From JBJXDT01 sp046153505 (lineage in GTDB: Bacteria > Pseudomonadota > Gammaproteobacteria > Burkholderiales > Methylophilaceae), in assembly GCA_046153505.1 (NCBI GenBank), contig JBJXDT010000009.1:1-12998 (forward strand): a stretch of DNA of 12,998 nt, given 5' to 3'. This document shows, one piece after another, positions 1-6,952 of the stretch. The notes under the pieces were generated by a model. The model saw only the letters and a list, made by a program, of their open reading frames with translations. It was not told the origin of the DNA and searched no databases. Position numbers and translations under genes: made by a program. Position 1 is the stretch's first letter, and every line of letters begins with the position of its first letter.

Positions 1-47
1 CTAACCACGCCTAGGCCAGTAATTACAACGCGCCGACATAGTGTCAT
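1..47 (-). CDS. beta-ketoacyl-ACP synthase, 5' fragment (runs off the left edge)
   Basis: Reading the minus strand from the ATG at 47-45 gives 15 codons, MTLCRRVVITGLGVV, before the window ends. The RRVVITGLGVV string is the typical N-terminus of FabF/KAS II-type condensing enzymes (thiolase fold), which extend acyl chains on acyl carrier protein with malonyl-ACP. The start lies one base after the stop of the acyl carrier protein gene, so the two are almost certainly co-transcribed and translationally coupled. The active-site Cys-His-His residues lie outside the window. It therefore cannot be told whether this is a housekeeping FabF, a specialised synthase or a chain-length factor. The family call is good because this N-terminal motif is very characteristic, but it rests on only 15 residues. 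Confidence 0.75.
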   Translation of the reverse strand, partial: MTLCRRVVITGLGVV

Positions 48-48
48 A

Positions 49-324
49 TTATGAAGCGCTGTTTTTTTCAATGATGAGCTTTTGTGTATACTCAGCTACA
101 TCATTAAGATTTATTAACATGCTTGCATCAACATGCTTTGGGAAGCGGATGTGGTATTTGTGCTCAGCACTAAAGATTAAATCAAACACGTCGAGCGAGT
201 CTAACTCCAAACTCTCAAGAGTGCTATTAACTTTAATTGTTGCAATATCAATACCTTTTTTCTTGGCCACCATATTTGCTAGTGTTTGGATAATTTCTTC
301 TGTACTTACTTCTTGTTTCAGCAT
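49..324 (-). CDS. acyl carrier protein, non-housekeeping type
   Basis: This 91-residue protein carries the phosphopantetheine attachment motif LELDSLDVFDL, with Ser43 as the predicted 4'-phosphopantetheine site. It would shuttle acyl intermediates in the cytoplasm. Family knowledge: housekeeping AcpP is about 78 residues with GADSLD and a strongly acidic helix after the serine. Here the protein is longer and the equivalent stretch (EHKYHIRFPKHVD) is basic and His-rich, so this is more likely a dedicated carrier than the main fatty-acid ACP. The beta-ketoacyl synthase start follows one base after its stop. No strong Shine-Dalgarno precedes the ATG; the nearest purine run (AGG) is about 12 bases upstream. 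It is divergent from the DSF synthase rpfF, and RpfF enzymes act on acyl-ACP, so a supply role is possible but inferred. Confidence 0.85.
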   Translation of the reverse strand: MLKQEVSTEEIIQTLANMVAKKKGIDIATIKVNSTLESLELDSLDVFDLIFSAEHKYHIRFPKHVDASMLINLNDVAEYTQKLIIEKNSAS

Positions 325-360
325 TATTTATAAAAACCTATTTATTTGTTGCTTAATTTT

Positions 361-380
361 AACACGCATGCGGTGTTTTT
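361..380 (+). other. small GC-rich hairpin with trailing T run in the acp/rpfF divergent region
   Basis: AACAC (361-365) and GTGTT (373-377) pair around the loop GCATGCG, and T residues follow to 380. It lies 36 bases upstream of the acp start, in what would be its 5' leader. On the plus strand it resembles a weak intrinsic terminator, but no plus-strand gene lies upstream of it. It could instead be an operator, since the centre CGCATGCG is itself palindromic, or a leader hairpin of acp. Function unknown. Confidence 0.3.
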
Positions 381-440
381 AAGGCTTTTCGCCACTTAGT
401 TCTAAATATTATTAGCTTTTTATATTTAAAAAAAGTACAT

Positions 441-480
441 TTACAACATTGATTGTAATAAACAAAAATTACTATATAAC
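441..480 (+). promoter_or_regulatory. candidate rpfF promoter with an 18-base inverted repeat
   Basis: Two overlapping sigma-70-like arrangements are visible. One is TTGATT (449-454), 18 bases, TATATA (473-478). The other is TTGTAA (453-458), 16 bases, TATAAC (475-480). Both would start transcription near 485-490, just before the ribosome binding site. A perfect inverted repeat, TTACAA-N6-TTGTAA, spans 441-458 and covers the -35 region, a good place for a transcription factor. No known regulator is assigned. The promoter call is by eye in AT-rich sequence, so false positives are easy. Confidence 0.4.
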
Positions 481-507
481 TAAAATATTACACCTAGGAG
501 TCATCAA

Positions 508-1419
508 ATGATTGTTGGTTATAACAAGTTTTCTAATAATTACCAGCAGCTCGCCATCAAATATGATAAAAGCCATGAGGTTTTGTGGGCATCAATGCAT
601 CAGAAAAACATGATCCCTTGTTTTAATGGTCAGTTGATTCATGAAATTAGTCATTATCAAAATGAAATAGAACAAAGTCGCGGTGTTATAACTGATGGTG
701 ACAAAGTGATGCATATAAAGTATGTAGTTGCATCATCGCTTACGCCTGGCGTTTTTAATTTAGGCGGCCATTTAGCGCTTATGCGTGAATTAATTGCAAC
801 TAAAAATCTTGAGGCCTTGCGTGATTATGCGATTAAGGGCATAGACACTTTGGCGCATCGCATTTTTCGCTTCAACGTCCCTTCAATAACTACTATTACG
901 CTTTTACAAGGCCAAACACTTGGCGCTGGCTTAGAAGCTGCATTAACCAGCGATGTGATTATCGCCGAGCGCAATAGTTTGTTAGGGTTTCCCGAAATTT
1001 TATTTAATATGTTTCCTGGTATGGGTGGTTATACTTTGACAAAGCGCAAAATTGGCTCGAAATTGGCCGAAGAAATGATATTGAAAGGTAAAATTTATAC
1101 GGCTGAACAAGCATACGAAATGGGCTTGGTAGATGTCTTGGTAGAAAACGGCCAAGGTGTTGAGGCAGTTTATGATTGGATTGAATCTAATAATCGCTAC
1201 TCGACTGGCTTTTTAGCGATGCAAAAAGTAAAAAACTGTGAGAGTCCTATCACGCATGATGTGCTTGTAGAAATTACTAATATTTGGTTAGATACTGCGT
1301 TAAGATTATCCGAACATGACTTGAGCATTATGGATCGTTTCATCGCTAAGCAAGTATCGCAGTATTTGCCAGCAAGACAAGACACTTCAAACGTTGTTAC
1401 ACTTAGACAGTCAGCATAA
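508..1419 (+). CDS. rpfF: RpfF-type DSF synthase (crotonase-fold enoyl-CoA hydratase/thioesterase)
   Basis: A 303-residue cytoplasmic enzyme of the crotonase superfamily, predicted to make a cis-2-unsaturated fatty acid signal (DSF family). Known RpfF enzymes dehydrate 3-hydroxyacyl-ACP and then release the free acid. Seen here: GVFNLGGHL (81-89) forms the first part of the oxyanion hole, and GxGLEAAL with Glu143 and GFPEILFNMFPGMGG with Glu163 follow. These two acids match the catalytic Glu141 and Glu161 of Xanthomonas RpfF with an offset of two. The FPEILFN-FPGMG block is characteristic of the RpfF branch rather than general enoyl-CoA hydratases. Length fits the family (about 290). One deviation is His87 where crotonases usually have Asp in GGDL. 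The start is supported by TAGGAG (495-500), seven bases before the ATG. It is convergent with rpfC, as in Xanthomonas. No rpfB-like acyl-CoA ligase is in the window. Confidence 0.92.
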   Translation: MIVGYNKFSNNYQQLAIKYDKSHEVLWASMHQKNMIPCFNGQLIHEISHYQNEIEQSRGVITDGDKVMHIKYVVASSLTPGVFNLGGHLALMRELIATKNLEALRDYAIKGIDTLAHRIFRFNVPSITTITLLQGQTLGAGLEAALTSDVIIAERNSLLGFPEILFNMFPGMGGYTLTKRKIGSKLAEEMILKGKIYTAEQAYEMGLVDVLVENGQGVEAVYDWIESNNRYSTGFLAMQKVKNCESPITHDVLVEITNIWLDTALRLSEHDLSIMDRFIAKQVSQYLPARQDTSNVVTLRQSA

Positions 1420-1450
1420 TCAGTCTAATAAATAAATTAATTTTCACATA

Positions 1451-1477
1451 GAAGCCGCTTAAGGGCGGTTTTCTATT
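1451..1477. terminator. shared rpfF/rpfC intrinsic terminator
   Basis: AAGCCGC (1452-1458), loop TTAAGG, then GCGGTTTT (1465-1472) give a seven-pair GC-rich stem with one G-U, followed by a T-rich tail on the plus strand. The stem also forms on the minus strand. It sits in the 58-base gap between the convergent ends of rpfF and rpfC and is likely to serve rpfF, and possibly both genes. Confidence 0.7.
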
Positions 1478-3682
1478 TTAGCCAGCAAATTGGGATTGGT
1501 TAATGGTTTTGACCATTTTTTCAAAAGATTGGTTATTCTTATTCAATTTAATATGGTTTTCTAGCTCTAGTTTTGACTCTTCAAACACTTGGTTGAATTT
1601 GGCTAAGAGAGCTTCGATTTTATTGATGTGCATTGTTGGGCTTACTTCATCAATTTGTTTAGCTACATCATAAAGAGCAGGCAACCCTAAATTTGTTGCG
1701 CTACCAGCTATCGCGTGGCCAATCGCGGAAATATTAATGTAATCTTGATTTTGTACAAATTGGTTGAGTTCTTTTATGTTCGCAGTGGTGTCAATGCTAA
1801 AGTCTTTCACCAATTTTTCAAAAAACCCTACGTCTTGACTCAAGCGTCCCAGACTTTGGATGCGCTCAATGTCTAAATATTGAATAACGTTCCTTTTATT
1901 TGTAGCGTCTTTGCGTTTGAAGTTAGCAACATTCACAACTTGGCTATTTTCAACAGGATTCACTAAATCATTAATCAGTTTTAATAGTTCGTCATTTTGT
2001 ACAGGTTTAGTTAGGTAAGCGGCCGCACCAATCTGATATGCGCGGTCCATCGAACCTTTAGTTGCGTCTGCGCTTAAAATAATCGCTGGCACCATTGTTT
2101 GACCAAGGTTCAAGGTTCTATAAACCTGTAAAGCTTCGATGCCACTCATCACAGGCATGTTGCTGTCTAGAATCATCAAGTCGTATTTTGATGACTCAAG
2201 TTTATCCAATGCTTGGGAGCCATTTGTCACGACATCTATCTCGTGATTTGCATTCTTCAAAACTTGCGTGATTATCATACTGTTTACAGGATTGTCCTCA
2301 GCGACAAGAATGCTGAGAGTTTTTGTACTGACAGGTTTTTTATAGTCCGCAATAGAGGCAACGTTTGTGTCCTCGACAGCTATAACGTTTTTAGCCAAAG
2401 TAATTTCAAACCAAAATTTACTGCCTACATTTTGTTGGCTCTCAACACCAATTTGTCCACCCATCAGTTTTACCAAGTGCATAGAAATGGCAGTGCCTAA
2501 GCCCGTTCCACCATACTTGTATTTGATTGAATCGTCTGCCTGAGTGAAGCTTTCAAAAATTGAATTAAGTGCATGTTGCGGAATGCCAATACCAGTATCC
2601 ACCACTTCGAATCTAATTTTAGCCTCGTTGTCTGATTGTGTTAGCGCTTCAACATTGACTGTAATGGAGCCTTTTTCAGTAAATTTAATCGCATTTCCAA
2701 TGAGATTCACCAAGACTTGTTTAATATGCAAATTTTCGCCCTTAAGCATTAGCGGTGTTTCATTTTTTAAATTAAATGAGAACTCGACACCTTTGCTTTG
2801 TGTAAGTGGCTTAAATAGGTTGGTAGTGTTGACTAACAGCTCCTTTAGGTTGAAATTTTCAACGCGACTCGTTACTTTGCCTCTTTCTATCTCTGTTAAA
2901 TCGAGTACATTACTTACAAGTTGCACTAATAATTCGGATGAATACTTAACAACGTTTATTAATTCTTTTTGTTCCGATTTTGTTTGATTGTCATTAATCA
3001 AATTACAGGCACCAACAATACCATTTAGCGGTGTGCGAATTTCATGGCTCATATGGCTCAAGAATTGTGACTTGGCTTGGCTTGCTTGCTCCGCTTTTAA
3101 CGTAGCTAGCTGCAATTTTGCAAGTAAGCGCATGGTGTGGATAGGAACGCCAATCAGCGTAATAAGTAAGCCATAGAAAATTGGCATATGTGCTTGCCAA
3201 AATGGATTTGTGGTATAACTTAGGATGAAGAAAGCAATGCTTAGGCCATAGGCAATATTGAGTGTTTTACTACCATAACGCAAGCCATAGCCAATAATGA
3301 GCCACAAGTATACGCCAATGAATACAGTACCAATTTCATTAGAGATGTGTACCGAGTAAGACGTGCCTAATAAGTCTAATAGCAATGCAAGTATTTGGCG
3401 AGAGGGATTGTTTGCTGGAAAAGCTCTTATATGTGCAATAAAGACTAGTGAACTGGCGAGAAACAAAGCCCAAAAAATTGGAATTTCTTGTCTTAAAATT
3501 TCATAATAAATATTAAAATACAGCAAAATCAAACTAATTATGATTACTCTTATGATGGCTTGCTCATGCTCTGAGCCAAATTTAGAGAAACCTACAAGTT
3601 CAATGAATTTATTTTTTAACTTAGTCAATAACTGTTGAAAATTTTCAACAGGTGCTGTACTTAATTCAATCATATTTTTCAT
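1478..3682 (-). CDS. rpfC: RpfC-type hybrid sensor kinase (DSF receptor)
   Basis: This 734-residue inner-membrane hybrid kinase probably senses DSF and relays phosphate to RpfG. Domain order: a short N-terminal cytoplasmic or sensor stretch (1-38); five to six hydrophobic segments (about 41-61, 67-85, 97-112, 118-134, 141-157, 166-184); HisKA with SHEIRTPLNG (His213); HATPase with the N-box around Asn330, VDTGIGIP (361-368) and GGTGLG; a receiver domain with Glu462/Asp463, phosphoacceptor Asp506 and Lys559; and a C-terminal HPt domain with HAIAGSATNLG (His656). Length and architecture match Xanthomonas RpfC (about 726 residues). The start is backed by GGGAGAGG (3699-3692), nine bases before the ATG. 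It is convergent with rpfF and lies 429 bases downstream of rpfG on the same strand. A general hybrid kinase is possible on domains alone; the rpfF and rpfG neighbours make the RpfC assignment strong. Confidence 0.9.
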   Translation of the reverse strand: MKNMIELSTAPVENFQQLLTKLKNKFIELVGFSKFGSEHEQAIIRVIIISLILLYFNIYYEILRQEIPIFWALFLASSLVFIAHIRAFPANNPSRQILALLLDLLGTSYSVHISNEIGTVFIGVYLWLIIGYGLRYGSKTLNIAYGLSIAFFILSYTTNPFWQAHMPIFYGLLITLIGVPIHTMRLLAKLQLATLKAEQASQAKSQFLSHMSHEIRTPLNGIVGACNLINDNQTKSEQKELINVVKYSSELLVQLVSNVLDLTEIERGKVTSRVENFNLKELLVNTTNLFKPLTQSKGVEFSFNLKNETPLMLKGENLHIKQVLVNLIGNAIKFTEKGSITVNVEALTQSDNEAKIRFEVVDTGIGIPQHALNSIFESFTQADDSIKYKYGGTGLGTAISMHLVKLMGGQIGVESQQNVGSKFWFEITLAKNVIAVEDTNVASIADYKKPVSTKTLSILVAEDNPVNSMIITQVLKNANHEIDVVTNGSQALDKLESSKYDLMILDSNMPVMSGIEALQVYRTLNLGQTMVPAIILSADATKGSMDRAYQIGAAAYLTKPVQNDELLKLINDLVNPVENSQVVNVANFKRKDATNKRNVIQYLDIERIQSLGRLSQDVGFFEKLVKDFSIDTTANIKELNQFVQNQDYINISAIGHAIAGSATNLGLPALYDVAKQIDEVSPTMHINKIEALLAKFNQVFEESKLELENHIKLNKNNQSFEKMVKTINQSQFAG

Positions 3683-4111
3683 AATTATTCACCTCTCCCA
3701 AGTAAATAACTACAAGCAAACTTTATACCAATATATATGGAAATATTATTTTGTTTATAATCAATAAGATATAAAAAATATAAGAATTTTATTTTTTCAA
3801 AATTGGCGAAGAATTGTCACTTATAATTAAGCTTCAACAGCCTAGCTTATAAAGTCTGATGATGTTTGCGCAACTGATGATAGTTAGTAGTTTGATAGAC
3901 CTAAAAAATGTATAAATATGATTATTTATTGGTCGCAACTATGTATAAATGGCGAAAAATGTCCAATTTTATGGCTAAAAGTGACAATTTGAGGTAATTG
4001 ATGACAATTTTTTGAATGAATGATTGCGCAAATGATAAAAGCTGATTTATCTTCAGCCTTTATCGTTAGTTACACCAATACGCGTTTTAAAAAGGCGCGG
4101 AATTAGTTAAT
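3683..4111. other. 429-base AT-rich intergenic region between rpfG and rpfC with repeated motifs
   Basis: No convincing gene is seen here. It should hold the rpfC promoter, but no single -35/-10 pair stands out because the part next to rpfC is almost pure A/T. Visible structure: a perfect 11-base inverted repeat, AATTGTCACTT (3812-3822) and AAGTGACAATT (3979-3989); a third TGACAATT copy at 4002-4009; and two TGGCGAA copies (3804-3810 and 3950-3956) that also occur upstream of rpfG and rpfF. A 12-pair hairpin at 4034-4064 is listed separately. The position between two signalling genes suggests a regulatory segment. It does not encode an RpfH-like protein, which lies between rpfG and rpfC in some xanthomonads. 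Confidence 0.6.
4034..4064 (-). terminator. candidate hairpin terminator downstream of rpfG
   Basis: The arms at 4034-4045 and 4053-4064 pair over 12 positions around a seven-base loop. On the minus strand all positions pair, with a single G-U, whereas the plus strand has an A/C mismatch. This favours function in the rpfG transcript, whose stop is 48 bases upstream. The 3' arm ends in TTTTATCATTT rather than a clean T run, so termination may be partial. If it works, rpfC needs its own promoter. Confidence 0.45.
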
Positions 4112-5182
4112 TTAGTGGAGCGAGGAAATGTGCTCGTCACGGATTTTTTCTATGGTTTTACGGATTGAAATCATGACATCAACGAGTTCTGGATCTAAGT
4201 GTTTTCCGCTTTCTTCTTTTAAATAGTTAAAAGCCTGATCAATTGACCATGCTTCTTTGTATGGTCTAACGCTGGTTAGTGCATCAAATACGTCTGCTAC
4301 AGCTACAATGCGCGCCGCAAGTGGAATATCTTTTCCTTTTAACCCGTATGGGTAGCCTTTGCCATCGTAACGTTCGTGATGCGCTAAAGCGATTTCACCG
4401 CCCATTTGCAAATATTTTGAGGGGCTATCTTGCAAAATTTCGTAACCAATAAGGGGGTGGTTGCGCATAATTTTTAGCTCACTATCGTCTAGCGGCCCTT
4501 GCTTTAGTAAAATGCTGTCTGCAATGCCAATTTTTCCAATATCGTGGAGCGGCGCAGAAAGTTCAATAACCTCTGCGTCTGCCTCGTTCATACCTGTGGC
4601 TAGTGCAATAGCTTTGCTGTATAGGGACATACGTTGAAGATGCATAGCGGTGTCATAATCTTTATGTTCGCCAGCGCGAGCTAGGCGCATTAAGGTTTCT
4701 TTTTCGCGCGCTCTAATTTCGGATGTGGCGGCCTTTACCAGTGATTCGAGCAAATCACCTCTGTTTTGTAATGCCAATTGTTGCTGGCGCATGGTAAGCA
4801 GGTTTCGGCTGCGGGCTGTACATTCATAAACATCAACCGGTTTGCTTAAAAAGTCAGCCACGCCTGCATCTAATGCTGCGTAACGGGTTTCAGCATCTTT
4901 TTTGATGGTAATCATGATCACTGGTACAGCTTCATAATTGGGTAAGGTTTTGAGTAATCTTACAAAATCGACCCCGTTCATTTCTGGCATCACATAATCA
5001 ATAAAAACGAGATCAGCTGTATGCTCTGTCGCCCATTCTAGGGCTTCTTCTGGGTTATTCTTTTCAATAATTTTAATTTTTGCGTTAATACTTTTTACCA
5101 CATGAGACAAGATAGTTCGACTGGTAGATTGGTCATCTACCACTAAAACAGAGCATCCCTCAAATAATCTTGCATCAATCAT
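4112..5182 (-). CDS. rpfG: RpfG-type response regulator, REC/HD-GYP cyclic-di-GMP phosphodiesterase
   Basis: A 356-residue cytoplasmic protein predicted to degrade c-di-GMP when phosphorylated through RpfC. The receiver domain (about 10-130) has the acidic pair Asp16/Asp17, phosphoacceptor Asp62 in FIDYVMPEMNG and Lys114. A helical linker (135-170) leads to the HD-GYP domain, with His181, the HD pair His213/Asp214 in LHDIGKIGI, His268/His269, and an intact GYP at 276-278 (YDGKGYP). All expected metal and signature residues are present, so the enzyme should be active. The protein length fits RpfG (about 378). The start is acceptable, with CAGGTAG ending six bases before the ATG. It is on the same strand as rpfC, as in the Xanthomonas rpfGHC operon, but a long gap with a hairpin separates the two genes. 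Confidence 0.92.
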   Translation of the reverse strand: MIDARLFEGCSVLVVDDQSTSRTILSHVVKSINAKIKIIEKNNPEEALEWATEHTADLVFIDYVMPEMNGVDFVRLLKTLPNYEAVPVIMITIKKDAETRYAALDAGVADFLSKPVDVYECTARSRNLLTMRQQQLALQNRGDLLESLVKAATSEIRAREKETLMRLARAGEHKDYDTAMHLQRMSLYSKAIALATGMNEADAEVIELSAPLHDIGKIGIADSILLKQGPLDDSELKIMRNHPLIGYEILQDSPSKYLQMGGEIALAHHERYDGKGYPYGLKGKDIPLAARIVAVADVFDALTSVRPYKEAWSIDQAFNYLKEESGKHLDPELVDVMISIRKTIEKIRDEHISSLH

Positions 5183-5384
5183 TTATCTACCTGAGCTAGT
5201 CTTAAGACTTGTTAACAATAAAATAAAAACAACATTTAACTTGTTGAAAATTAAAGTTGAAAGACAAAAAGTAAACAAAAAGTGCTAAATCCACTTAAAT
5301 TTTTAGTTGAAGTCTGCTTGCAACTTCATGTTCATTTTTAGTTGTGCGTTTTTATTGTTAGTGTTGAAATTTTAGTCATTAAAT

Positions 5385-5391
5385 TTCGCCA
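5385..5391 (+). repeat. TTCGCCA motif upstream of rpfG (one of four in rpf intergenic DNA)
   Basis: This is one copy of a 7-mer also found at 388-394 (plus), 3804-3810 (minus) and 3950-3956 (minus). All four lie in the non-coding DNA flanking rpfF, rpfC and rpfG. The 243-base region 5183-5425 around this copy holds no gene that I can see and should contain the rpfG promoter. One further copy (4667-4673) lies inside the rpfG coding sequence and may be chance. Confidence 0.35.
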
Positions 5392-5425
5392 ACTGGGCTC
5401 TATTCTGACACAAATTCGAAAAAAA

Positions 5426-6949
5426 TTAATAACTATTTTTTATGCTGCCAGCGGTTGTTTGCGGCCTTAGATCGAAAGCAATACAGATGCGCTCTTGAAT
5501 TGAATTGAAAGGGACGGTGCGGTGGAATAGCGAGGAAGGAAATAATACAATATCTCCCACATTTGGCAAAATGCGCTCTAGAGGAAAATCTTTGAGCGTT
5601 TTCGGAGCAACAATCGGATAATCATCTCCATGTGTGCCATATTCAAAAGCGCCTTCAGTCCCGTTAGATGGAGGCATTGCTAGATAAACCGCGCCGCTAA
5701 TCCAACCAATCTCGTGAATGTGCGCGCTTAAGTGCCCACCCTGTTGCATTTTAACGTACCAAGAGCTTGTGAACTCTAACTCAGCTGGAAAGGATTTGAT
5801 GAGTTCACTGTTGGTATTTTTGAACTTTGCTTGATACGCTAAAAATTCTTTTTTAATTAATTCAGCAAGCGTGCGGAACGAAGCTTCAGGTCGTTTGAAC
5901 AAATTTCCAGCCGATTGCTGACCATTAGTAAGTCGGCCTTGCTTGCGCTCTGCAATTTCTGCTGTATTGATATCATGCAGCAAGGCATTCAAAAGCGCGC
6001 TGTTATTTGCCAGCTCAGGTATTGCATGTTGATAGACAAAATCTAAGCCATTTTTGCAGAAATTGTAGGGATCTTCTTCGTTAAAATTAATACTGTAATG
6101 AGTCGAAAGTGTCGCCAAGAATGGCCATGTATGCTTCTTCTGGTTGATGATTTCAGCGCGTATTGTTGCAAAAACTTCAAATTTCCCTGCTTTATAAAGG
6201 CAATACAAAATGCGCGCCTGCCAATCATCAAGTTGCGAGCGCTCGAAATAAGGAATGGCATCGTCGTATTTGGTTGCAAGATATAAAAATTCTGCCATGT
6301 TGTAATTGGCATTTGCATGAGCGGGATTTAAAGAAAGCGCAGTTTGATAGCATTTTACTGCTGCATCCATATTGCCTTGATCGCGAAAAGTTTCACCCAA
6401 ATTATTGTGTGCATCAGTGTAGTTTGGAAATAGTTCAATTGCGCTCAAATAGCTTTTTACAGCTTCTTCCAGCATCCCGTCATCTCGCAAAGCTGTGCCA
6501 AGGTTAAAGTGACCCCGCGCATCCTGCGGATTGATTTTTAAGCCAGTTTTATAACTGGAGATCGCCTCGCTAAGTTTGCCTTGACGTTGCAGAATTGTAC
6601 CCAAATTGCCATGCGCCTCATAAAAATTCGGCTTAATTGCAATTGCCTCGCGTGTAATATTTTCAGCCTCTGCAAGGCTATCCAAATGACTTAGCGCAAT
6701 GCCTAAATTAAAATATAGATCCGCATTTTCAGGCTGAAGCTTTATCGCATTTTTATAGCTTGCTGATGCCTCGTCATATTTTTCCTGACCATCCAATGCC
6801 AAGGCGAGCACATGGTGCAAAATAAAGATGTGTGGGTGCTGAGCAATTAAGTTTTTAGCAGCGCTTTCTGCTTGTGCGAGATGCCCATTATTCAATAGTT
6901 GAATAAGTTGCTGAACCGCCATTTGATTAGGTTGAGAGGATATCGCCAT
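5426..6949 (-). CDS. TPR-repeat protein with C-terminal 2-oxoglutarate/Fe(II) oxygenase-like domain
   Basis: A 507-residue protein. Residues about 10-240 form roughly six to seven tetratricopeptide repeats, recognisable by units such as YFNLGIALSHLDSLAEAE, HGNLGTILQRQGKLSEAI and HFNLGTALRDDGMLEEAV; these mediate protein contacts. The C-terminal part (about 390-497) has HIHEIGWISGAVYL (His410, His412), GAFEYG, PNVGDIVLFPSSLFHRTVPF (His476) and ERICIAFDL (Arg488). This pattern matches the putative 2OG-Fe(II) oxygenase family often written as PF13759 (HxH, SGVYY, GD-LFPS-H, R). The substrate is unknown, and the first ligand set is HxHE rather than classical HxD. No signal peptide is seen. The start is three bases after the stop of the BrkB-like gene, with no strong Shine-Dalgarno, so translational coupling is likely. 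It is probably the last gene of the pip unit. Confidence 0.8.
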   Translation of the reverse strand: MAISSQPNQMAVQQLIQLLNNGHLAQAESAAKNLIAQHPHIFILHHVLALALDGQEKYDEASASYKNAIKLQPENADLYFNLGIALSHLDSLAEAENITREAIAIKPNFYEAHGNLGTILQRQGKLSEAISSYKTGLKINPQDARGHFNLGTALRDDGMLEEAVKSYLSAIELFPNYTDAHNNLGETFRDQGNMDAAVKCYQTALSLNPAHANANYNMAEFLYLATKYDDAIPYFERSQLDDWQARILYCLYKAGKFEVFATIRAEIINQKKHTWPFLATLSTHYSINFNEEDPYNFCKNGLDFVYQHAIPELANNSALLNALLHDINTAEIAERKQGRLTNGQQSAGNLFKRPEASFRTLAELIKKEFLAYQAKFKNTNSELIKSFPAELEFTSSWYVKMQQGGHLSAHIHEIGWISGAVYLAMPPSNGTEGAFEYGTHGDDYPIVAPKTLKDFPLERILPNVGDIVLFPSSLFHRTVPFNSIQERICIAFDLRPQTTAGSIKNSY

Positions 6950-6952
6950 GGT

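Noticed and set aside
41..382. Plus-strand 113-codon open frame over the acyl carrier protein gene
   Set aside because: It is antisense to a clear ACP, has low-complexity hydrophobic/Cys-rich content and no family features.
3804..3966. Sigma-54 promoters at the two TGGCGAA sites
   Set aside because: The GC dinucleotide expected ten bases after GG is absent in both copies (TC and CC instead).
3683..4111. Hidden rpfH-like gene or small ORF between rpfG and rpfC
   Set aside because: Stops are frequent in all frames, and the longest ATG frames noticed are about 18 codons without a ribosome binding site.
6043..6507. Several open frames on both strands inside the TPR/oxygenase gene
   Set aside because: They overlap a well supported protein in other frames and show no recognisable motif or ribosome binding site.
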